Positions 51,168-57,853 of a stretch of DNA of 64,000 nt are shown here, in pieces (positions within the stretch are counted from its first letter, which is position 1; each line of letters opens with the position of its first letter). The notes under the pieces were generated by a model. That model saw nothing but the letters and a program-made list of their open reading frames with translations, searched no databases and was not told where the DNA came from. Origin of the DNA: Oscillibacter sp. 1-3 (lineage in GTDB: Bacteria; Bacillota; Clostridia; Oscillospirales; Oscillospiraceae); contig NZ_KE159708.1 in NCBI RefSeq assembly GCF_000403435.2, positions 1 to 64,000 of the forward strand, read 5' to 3'. A program made the position numbers and the translations under genes.

Positions 51168-51600
51168 CCCTTGCTTAAAGCAAGGGCGCATTATCCGAGT
51201 AAATCAATAATCCGAGGAAATCGCTCAAACCCCCGATGGTATCAAGGTTTTTATCCAAAATTCCTCGGATTATTTTTTGCTTTGGCATAGCTACTCCACA
51301 CAGCTATGGGTAAGCATATTCGGGAATATAGTTACCATAATTGCCTGAAAACTGTTTCTATCCGCCAATTTTGGACAGCAGGTAATATAGTCTCGATTTT
51401 CCCAGACAAAATCTTACTAAAAATAATCCGAGAAGTTTTTGCTGAGAACCTTGATTTTAAGGACTTTTCGCTCCACTTCTCGGATTATTTTTCTCCTCGG
51501 ATAATGCGCCTTATCTGAGATCTCAGATAAGGCGCACTTATATACCACATGAATGTGGTATGTGCGGTCTTGCAGACGGCGTTTTGTGCCTGTCGGCACA
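51168..51600. repeat. Nested inverted-repeat array before the IME2 relaxase, candidate oriT
   Basis: Six copies of the word ATAATCCGAG or its reverse form three perfect pairs: 51185-51199/51496-51510 (15 bp), 51206-51219/51261-51274 (14 bp), 51422-51436/51475-51489 (15 bp). In addition CCCTTGC/GCAAGGG (51168-51186), a perfect 32-bp palindrome (51505-51536), TACCACAT/ATGTGGTA (51543-51560) and TGTGCC/GGCACA (51585-51600). TAATGCGCC and TAAGTGCGCC words resemble the nic core of IncQ/MobA oriTs (TAAATGCGCCCT). No gene in these 490 bases. Confidence 0.7.
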
Positions 51601-51642
51601 AAAGGAAACGGCGGGAGTTACCCGCAGAAAGGAGCGCGGCGC

Positions 51643-53049
51643 GTGGCAATCTACCATTGCAGTATCAAAGTCATATCCCGCGGCAAGGGCAAATCCGCTG
51701 TTGCCGCCGCCGCTTACCGGGCGGGGGAGAAAATCACAAACCAGTTTGACGGAATGACCCACGACTACACCCACAAGGGCGGTGTCGTCCACACCGAGAT
51801 TTTACTGCCCGACCACGCCCCCGCCGAATATACGGACAGGGCGGTTTTGTGGAACGAGGTTGAGAAAATCGAGAAAGCCAAAAACGCCCAGCTTGCGCGG
51901 GAGATTGAAATTTCCTTACCCCGCGAACTGACGAGGGAGAAAAGCATTTCCCTTGTCCGCGAGTATGTGAAACGGCATTTTGTGGCGGCGGGAATGTGCG
52001 CCGATGTATGTTTACATGACACAGGCGGCGGCAACCCCCACGCCCATATCATGCTGACAATGCGCCCTTTTGATGAGGGCGGCGAGTGGGGAGCGAAGCA
52101 GAAAAAGGAGTACATTCTTGACAAAGACGGGGATAAAATCTATGACCCGAAGAAGCGGCAGTACAAATGCAAACCCATTCCCGCTACCGACTGGAACGAG
52201 CAGACCAAAGCGGAGGAATGGAGGGCGGCATGGGCGCAGCTTTGTAATCAAGCGTTAGAACAGAACGGACACGCGGAGCGTATCGACCACCGCAGTTATG
52301 AGCGGCAGGGGATAGACCAGATACCCACCATCCATTTAGGCGTTGCCGCTTCTGCTATGGAGAAGCGCGGCATCCGCACCGAGCGCGGCGACCTTAACCG
52401 CGAAATCGAAGTGACAAACCAGAAGTTACGGCAGTTAAAGGCGCGTATCTCCAAACTGCAAAACTGGTTGAAAGAGGAAACCGAGAACACCGAGCCGCCT
52501 ACCCTTGCCGACTACATTCAGGGCATACTGTCACGCAAGGCGCAGACGGGAAAACCGGGATATTCCCAATCCCTCTATAACCTTAAAGACGCGGCAAAAA
52601 TGCTGAATTTCCTGCAAACCAACAACATCATGGATATGGCGGGGCTTGATGAAAAATTCAAGTCCATGATAGGGGAACAACTGGACATTCAAGGGAAACT
52701 GAAACCCGTTGAACGGCGGCTTGCCACTCTGAAAAAGCACTTAGAGCAAGCCGACATTTATTTCAAGTGTAAGGGAAAGAAGCCGCTGACCGAAGCCGAG
52801 CAAATCTTGTTCACAACAGCGAAAGATTATCTCAAAGGCGTGATGAACGGAAAGACCACAATCCCGACAAAGGCATGGAAAGAAGAATACACCAAGCTGA
52901 CCGCCGAGAGGAAAACGCTCAATCAGCGGTATCTTGCATTGAAAGAGGAAGTGAAAGAAGCGGAGAAAATCAGAAAGAATGTTTACGGTATCTTGCGGCA
53001 GGAACAGAGGGAGCAACAGACCCAAAGAAAACAAGATATGGAACGATAA
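51643..53049 (+). CDS. MobA/MobL-family relaxase of IME2
   Basis: A 468-residue relaxase. The N-terminal domain has AIYHCSIKVISRGKGKSA, AAYRAGEKI, DHAPAEYTDRAVLWNEVE and the metal-binding motif GGGNPHAHIMLTMRPF; the rest is helical and charged, with coiled coil near 280-310 and 400-460. Start GTG 51643 follows AAAGGAG; the frame continues upstream without a site. The repeats just upstream are the probable oriT. With no channel genes in IME2, it needs a helper such as ICE A. Confidence 0.93.
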   Translation: MAIYHCSIKVISRGKGKSAVAAAAYRAGEKITNQFDGMTHDYTHKGGVVHTEILLPDHAPAEYTDRAVLWNEVEKIEKAKNAQLAREIEISLPRELTREKSISLVREYVKRHFVAAGMCADVCLHDTGGGNPHAHIMLTMRPFDEGGEWGAKQKKEYILDKDGDKIYDPKKRQYKCKPIPATDWNEQTKAEEWRAAWAQLCNQALEQNGHAERIDHRSYERQGIDQIPTIHLGVAASAMEKRGIRTERGDLNREIEVTNQKLRQLKARISKLQNWLKEETENTEPPTLADYIQGILSRKAQTGKPGYSQSLYNLKDAAKMLNFLQTNNIMDMAGLDEKFKSMIGEQLDIQGKLKPVERRLATLKKHLEQADIYFKCKGKKPLTEAEQILFTTAKDYLKGVMNGKTTIPTKAWKEEYTKLTAERKTLNQRYLALKEEVKEAEKIRKNVYGILRQEQREQQTQRKQDMER

Positions 53050-53150
53050 CAGACAGGGCGGCGGGATAGTCAATGCCTGTCACCGCCGCCCTGTTTTTGA
53101 CTTTTGTTAGAACAATAAACTGTATTTTGCCCTATACACTGTATTTAGTG

Positions 53151-53351
53151 TTACTGTTGCTTTTTGAATGTAATCACAAATGCTCCTTTAACTTGCATTG
53201 ATGTTGCCATGTAATCGTATGTCACAAGTTCCCACCCATCGGTAGCCCTTTCATTGATTAACTGGTCTAATACTTCTATATCCTTTGCACTTGCTTTGTC
53301 GGAAAACCATTTGGTTCCTACCATCAAAATTTCTGTTTTGTAAGTGTACAT
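53151..53351 (-). CDS. DUF4177-like small protein
   Basis: A 66-residue protein (MYTYKTEILMVGTKWF, LDQLINERATDGWELVTYDYM, KGAFVITFKKQQ), the pattern of DUF4177: two strands, a helix ending in GWELV, two strands. ATG 53351 follows AGGAGG. It faces the other genes of IME2. Its AT-rich sequence differs from its neighbours. Function unknown. Confidence 0.78.
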   Translation of the reverse strand: MYTYKTEILMVGTKWFSDKASAKDIEVLDQLINERATDGWELVTYDYMATSMQVKGAFVITFKKQQ

Positions 53352-53933
53352 GATTTGTTTCCTCCTGCTGTTAATTATAATTTTATCAAACAAATTCTGA
53401 TTTATCGGTTTGTACTGGAGAAAATTATACCATACCCAATACCGGAAAGCAATACGCACTTTGTTCCGTTCCGACTATCCAGACCGTCAAGGGGCGAGTA
53501 GTATTTTTTCGCAAAGTGCGCGAAAAAATCTCCACTCTTAAACCCTTGACCGTCTGGATTTTTGCCGTTGCCATTTCGCCGCCGAAAACGGGGAACAGGA
53601 TAAAAAAATCCTGCCCCCGCTTTCGTCCGCTTCATTCTAACGGCAAAACCGTCTGCACTACTTCGGCGGCGAGCGGTAGGTTATGCGGTGGCTCTGCCCC
53701 CGCGCCCCCGACCTCTTCCAAAGAACAGAATGGAATGTTACGCAATAGGGCTTGAAAAGGCTTGATTTTCAAGGCGTTTCAGACACGAAAACCCACCGGG
53801 TAAGGGTTTTATACTACCCACCCGCGAAAACGGCTTCTAAGCGTCCACAGGCGCGTTTTGCGCCCCGTTTCCCGTCGCACTAACAAGGGTTTGCGTCAAT
53901 AACTAAAAAAAGCACTTGACAAAACGCTTCATG
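53352..53933. other. Gene-free right end of IME2
   Basis: 582 bases with no convincing frame. They contain the long stem-loop at 53477-53559 and, at the end, attR of IME2. GC-rich short hairpins (for example GGCGCG/CGCGCC-like words near 53850) are present, none with a clear function. Confidence 0.6.
53477..53559. repeat. Long stem-loop in the right end of IME2
   Basis: A 17-bp stem with one mismatch (ATCCAGACCGTCAAGGG / CCCTTGACCGTCTGGAT, 53477-53493 and 53543-53559) encloses a second stem ATTTTTTCGC/GCGAAAAAAT and GAGT/ACTC. A short T-run follows on the plus strand. Confidence 0.75.
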
Positions 53934-54162
53934 GGGGACAGCCGAGGATATAAAGCCATACATAGACCCAGTATTTGAAAACAATGTCCTGCTGACACAG
54001 ACGGAACGGCTCACTATGAACAACCGCCCGAAGCAGCCAAAATACGCAAGGAACAAAAACATTCTTGTGATTGGCGGTTCCGGCGGCGGCAAGACGCGCT
54101 TTTTCGTCAAACCGTCACTTATGCAAATGCACAGCAGCTGTGTTGTCACAGACCCGAAAGGG
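53934..54162 (+). pseudogene. virD4 fragment of ICE B, part after IME2
   Basis: Continues the coupling protein: GTAEDIKPYIDPVFENN, LTQTERLTMNNRP, Walker A GGSGGGKTRF and HSSCVVTDPKG, equal to residues 102-177 of the ICE A protein. After GGG (54162) the sequence is foreign (LVF and a stop). So virD4 was hit twice, at W101 and after G177. Confidence 0.9.
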
Positions 54163-54212
54163 TTAGTATTTTAGGGACGGAGAAATCCGCACAACAACAG
54201 GAGGTGGCGAAC

Positions 54213-54647
54213 ATGGCGCACAACACTAAGATTACGGCACTTTATGAGCGGTTAAGCCGCGACGATGAGTTACAAGGCCCCAGCAATTCCATTCTGAACC
54301 AGCAGGTATTTTTGGAGGACTTTTGCAAGCGGAACAGCTTCACCAATGTCCGCCATTTCACAGACGGTGGAGTGAGAGGCACGACCTTTGACCGGGACGG
54401 CTTCAAGGCCATGATTGCCGAGATGGAGGCCGGGAACGTGGCAACGATCATCGTCAAGGATATGAGCCGTTTCGGGCGGGACTATCTCAAGGTTGGCTTT
54501 TACACCGATGTCATGTTCAGAGACAAGGGTGTTCGGTTTATCGCCGTCAATAATGGTATCGACAGCGACAAGCAGGGAGATAACGATTTTACCCCGTTTT
54601 TGAACATTATGAGGAACACGAGGCATTTGGGAGGGGTAAACTGCTAA
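54213..54647 (+). pseudogene. Serine recombinase, catalytic N-terminal part only
   Basis: Residues 1-136 of a large serine recombinase: ITALYERLSRDDELQGPSNS with the catalytic serine, VRGTTFDRDGFKAMI, VKDMSRFGRDYLKVG, VRFIAVNNGIDS, FTPFLNIM. Homology ends at about 54620, after which the frame reads RNTRHLGGVNC and stops. ATG 54213 has AGGAGG 8 bases upstream. Two possible missing partners: the headless recombinase at 37499, which resumes at the very next codon, or the decayed tail at 60809. Confidence 0.9.
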
Positions 54648-54825
54648 TTTCTCTCCAATTCGACAAATCAGTGTGCAACAATCAAATATCGCTGCTGTTA
54701 CAAAATGTTTTCGTCTGGCTGCTGATGCGGTCGGGCGCTTTTTTTGCCCGATCACACCAGCCCAACAAAGCGGTAGTAGATTTTAATGTCCTGGTGTCTT
54801 TACCCTGGCAAGCGAGAACATAGGC

Positions 54826-54854
54826 TTGACTTTTCTGCTGCTTTTAATTAAAAT
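54826..54854 (+). promoter_or_regulatory. Promoter of the phosphorelay operon
   Basis: TTGACT (54826-54831), 17 bases, TAAAAT (54849-54854), 55 bases before the first gene. Upstream, a stem CGGGC/GCCCG around T7 (about 54747-54770) could end transcription from the recombinase fragment. Confidence 0.75.
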
Positions 54855-54908
54855 AAACTATGTATTGCTTCATGCGACTTCGTAATAATAATAGCTGGAG
54901 GTAGCCAC

Positions 54909-55271
54909 ATGAAAAAGCACATTTTAGTTGTCGATGACGACAGTATGAATTTGACCAGGACACAGATCATCCTTGGGAAGGAATATGATGTGCTCACGGC
55001 GGAATCAGGGATGGACGCGCTGATGAGGTTGAGGAACACGAAGGTAGACATGGTTCTTCTGGACATTGATATGCCGGAGATGAACGGCATTGAGACCTTT
55101 GAGCGCATGAAGGGTGTTGCCCCCGAGATCCCCGTGATCTTTTTGACGGCGTCGGGGCTGGAGGAGGATGTTGTCAGCGCCATCAAGCTGGGCGCGGTGA
55201 ACTATCTTAAAAAACCCTACCGTCCCCAGGAGCTGCTAAAACGGATCTCCCAGGAGTTTGAGAAGCGATGA
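54909..55271 (+). CDS. Stand-alone receiver protein (CheY/Spo0F-like)
   Basis: A 120-residue receiver domain only: VVDDDSMN, phospho-acceptor Asp52 in VLLDIDMPEMNG, FLTASG and Lys in YLKKPYR. No DNA-binding or enzymatic output. ATG 54909 has GGAGGTAG upstream; its stop overlaps the next start (ATGA). In a phosphorelay such a protein passes phosphate between a kinase and an HPt protein, or acts by protein contact. Confidence 0.92.
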   Translation: MKKHILVVDDDSMNLTRTQIILGKEYDVLTAESGMDALMRLRNTKVDMVLLDIDMPEMNGIETFERMKGVAPEIPVIFLTASGLEEDVVSAIKLGAVNYLKKPYRPQELLKRISQEFEKR

Positions 55272-57802
55272 GGCCAGAGGAACAGACAAGCAGGCACCTT
55301 CTGCTGGCGGTCATTATTACGGTACTTAGCGGTATATTGAGTTTTGTCACATTGGTCATGTCATGGGAATTCTGGATGATTCTGCTGATAACAGCAGGAT
55401 GTTTCAGCGTGTGGATTTTACACATTACGAAGCTTGGGTCGGATACGTTTTATGAGAATTTGTGCGCGGGAGTGATGCTGATCGAATTTTTTTTCTTCAG
55501 CGTACATGAATCCAGCCTTTATGATACACCAGCCATGGCCTGTATTCTTGTCCTTGCGCTATTTATGCTGAATAAGAAGTGGATATTGCATGCGGTAGCC
55601 GCCCTGTATGTGCTGGCGCTGCTGTACCACTGTTTGATCCTCCATACCATCTCAGCTCAAATGGGACTCCGGGACATCGTGCGCATAGGCCTTGGCGCTG
55701 TTGTGACCCTTGGCGGAACCGCGCTGGCGCGGTACTGGGTCAACCGGCGGAATGTGCAGCAGAAGTGGTATGAGCATATATTTGAAGAGCTGGAGACGGC
55801 GGGGAAGCAAAACGCCGTCTTTCTATCCAATGTATCCCATGAGCTTCGCACGCCGATCAATATGGTGATCGGCATCAGCGAGGTAGCCCTGGCGAAGGAG
55901 CTTTCCCCGGACATCCGCTCGGATATGTCGTCCATAAAGCTGGCGGGAAAGCGCCTGTCCAACCAGATTAACAATATGCTGGACTATACGGAGATCTTGG
56001 AAGGCACGCTGACCCCAGCCAAAAAAGAATATATGATCACCTCGGTGCTGAACGACGTGATCACAACGATTGCGCTGCAAACCAACCGGCAGCATTTGGA
56101 GTTGGTTTTTGATATCGATCCCAATGTGCCGGCAACCCTTGTCGGCGACGCGGAAAAGATTTCCCATGTACTCAAAATCCTGGTAGAAAATTCTATCAAG
56201 TTTACGGAAGAGGGCGGTGTGAATATCCGTATCAAGCACCGCCAGGAGAATTACGGCGCCAATCTGGTCATTGATATCTGTGACACCGGCATCGGCATGA
56301 CCGATTCTCAGCTGACACAGATGTATGATGTCTTTTATCAGGCGGATACCGGAAGCAGCCGTCTTGCGGGAGGGCTCGGCCTTGGCCTCCCTATCGCGCA
56401 GGGACTTTTGACCGCCATGGGCGGTTTTATCCATTTCAACAGCGAGGAAAGGCAGGGACTGTCCGCCCATATCGTGATTCCCCAGGGGGTTGTGGATGAG
56501 CGGCCATGCATTGTGCTCAATCACCCGGAACAGCTGTGTATAGCCTGCTATTTCAGGCCGGAAAGATATGTCTGTGATGAGGTCCGGGGATATTACGACG
56601 GGCTGATCTATAATCTGATACATGGGCTTGGCATCAAAGGATACCAGGCGCATAATTTTGAGACTCTGCTCAAATTGCGGCGCAGCCACAAGCTGACCCA
56701 TGTGTTCATTGCCCAGTCGGAGTATGATGAGAACCGGGAGTATTACGAGGAGCTGACGAATACGCTCCGTGTTATCGTGATCGCAGAGAAGGATTTCACG
56801 CTGAGCGCTGAAAGCCGTCTGCTTGTGATACATAAGCCGTTTTCCGCCCTTTCCGTGGCGAACCTTCTGAACGGTGAGATGGGGGAGCGCGGGTTCGCGG
56901 AGGACCAGGCCGCGGGCCGGAAGCCCTTTACCTGCGTTGGAGTTCGGGCCTTGGCGGTGGATGATGAAGAGATGAATCTCATGGTCGCAAAGGGAGTTTT
57001 GGGAAACTATGGGATCGAGGTGGACACCTGCCTGAGCGGAAAAGAGGCCATAGCCCAGTGCGGAACCACCGCCTACGACATCATCTTTCTGGATCATATG
57101 ATGCCCGGCTTTGACGGCGTGGAGACGCTGAAGAGGATTCGGGAGCTTCGGAACGGAATGTACCAGGACCTGCCGGTGATCGCGCTGACCGCCAACACCG
57201 TCAGCGGCGCGAGGGAAATGTTCCGCAACGAGGGGTTCACTGAATTTGTCCCCAAACCAATCGAACGGATGGTGCTGGAGCGGGTGCTGCGGAAGGTTTT
57301 GCCCAAAAGCTGCATCCAGTACAGTGTAACGCCCGCAAACAGGGAAATGTCTGTGGAAGAACTTTCGGAAGCCGCGCGGAGCGTCCCGGCAGACAGCCCG
57401 GAGCAGCCCAGGCCGACTGAGCCTCCGGTGCGCCGGGCAGATGCCTCAGCGATCCCTTATGACCGGCTTGCCCAGTCCGGCGTCAACGTGGATGTGGGAC
57501 TGGATTATTGTGCCGGGGACGAGGATTTTTATCAGGAAATGCTTCGGCTTTTCAGCGCCCAGGGCGAGGAAAAGCGGACGGAGATCGCCGCGTTATATGA
57601 GAGCGCCAACTGGACGGACTATGCCATCAAGGTCCACGCGCTGAAGAGCACGTCGCTGACCATCGGGGCGGAGGCGCTTTCCGCACAGGCAAAAGAGCTG
57701 GAGCTGGCGGGAAAGCGGGGCGATGTTGACTTTATCCGGGCACATCACCATGCGCTGCTGAGCGCGCATGAAGAACTCTGCGCGCAAATTACCGGGCTGT
57801 AG
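55268..57802 (+). CDS. Hybrid histidine kinase with receiver and HPt domains
   Basis: An 844-residue membrane kinase: about five N-terminal membrane helices (to about 155), DHp with His191 in SNVSHELRTP, ATPase domain (VENSIKFTEEG, DTGIGM, GGLGLGLP), a divergent receiver-like domain without a clear acceptor Asp (about 420-545), a receiver with VDDEE and Asp609 in IIFLDHMMPG, and an HPt domain with His790 in KVHALKST. It contains all steps of a phosphorelay. No separate sensor domain, so it probably senses through its membrane part. Confidence 0.92.
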   Translation: MRPEEQTSRHLLLAVIITVLSGILSFVTLVMSWEFWMILLITAGCFSVWILHITKLGSDTFYENLCAGVMLIEFFFFSVHESSLYDTPAMACILVLALFMLNKKWILHAVAALYVLALLYHCLILHTISAQMGLRDIVRIGLGAVVTLGGTALARYWVNRRNVQQKWYEHIFEELETAGKQNAVFLSNVSHELRTPINMVIGISEVALAKELSPDIRSDMSSIKLAGKRLSNQINNMLDYTEILEGTLTPAKKEYMITSVLNDVITTIALQTNRQHLELVFDIDPNVPATLVGDAEKISHVLKILVENSIKFTEEGGVNIRIKHRQENYGANLVIDICDTGIGMTDSQLTQMYDVFYQADTGSSRLAGGLGLGLPIAQGLLTAMGGFIHFNSEERQGLSAHIVIPQGVVDERPCIVLNHPEQLCIACYFRPERYVCDEVRGYYDGLIYNLIHGLGIKGYQAHNFETLLKLRRSHKLTHVFIAQSEYDENREYYEELTNTLRVIVIAEKDFTLSAESRLLVIHKPFSALSVANLLNGEMGERGFAEDQAAGRKPFTCVGVRALAVDDEEMNLMVAKGVLGNYGIEVDTCLSGKEAIAQCGTTAYDIIFLDHMMPGFDGVETLKRIRELRNGMYQDLPVIALTANTVSGAREMFRNEGFTEFVPKPIERMVLERVLRKVLPKSCIQYSVTPANREMSVEELSEAARSVPADSPEQPRPTEPPVRRADASAIPYDRLAQSGVNVDVGLDYCAGDEDFYQEMLRLFSAQGEEKRTEIAALYESANWTDYAIKVHALKSTSLTIGAEALSAQAKELELAGKRGDVDFIRAHHHALLSAHEELCAQITGL

Positions 57803-57853
57803 CTTTTTCCTTGTTTTCCTGGAAATATTACGATTTGAGGAGTGGGAAACCTC

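Larger units (their letters stand above)
48520..53933. mobile_element. IME2: serine-recombinase element inserted in virD4
   Basis: A 5414-bp unit flanked by virD4 sequence. With a TG crossover the junctions are CCGCTG/AGGTGC at left (48518-48519 = TG) and CTTCATG/GGGGACA at right (53932-53933 = TG); joining the flanks restores CGC TGG GGG ACA, coding R-W-G-T as in intact virD4 proteins. Carries recombinase, TnpW, DUF3847, MobA/MobL relaxase and DUF4177. Confidence 0.92.
47180..54162. mobile_element. ICE B: decayed fragment of a second conjugative element
   Basis: Pieces of pcfB and virD4 on the plus strand, relatives of the ICE A genes at 31057-33380, survive between insertions: pcfB split by the IS (47180-47243, 48050-48334), virD4 in two parts (48335-48519 and 53932-54162) split by IME2 and cut at 54162. 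A deletion has joined pcfB to the middle of the virD4 N-terminus. The left edge is a guess. Confidence 0.75.

Noticed and set aside
55823..57097. 424-codon minus-strand frame
   Set aside because: Antisense of the hybrid kinase, which has all catalytic motifs.
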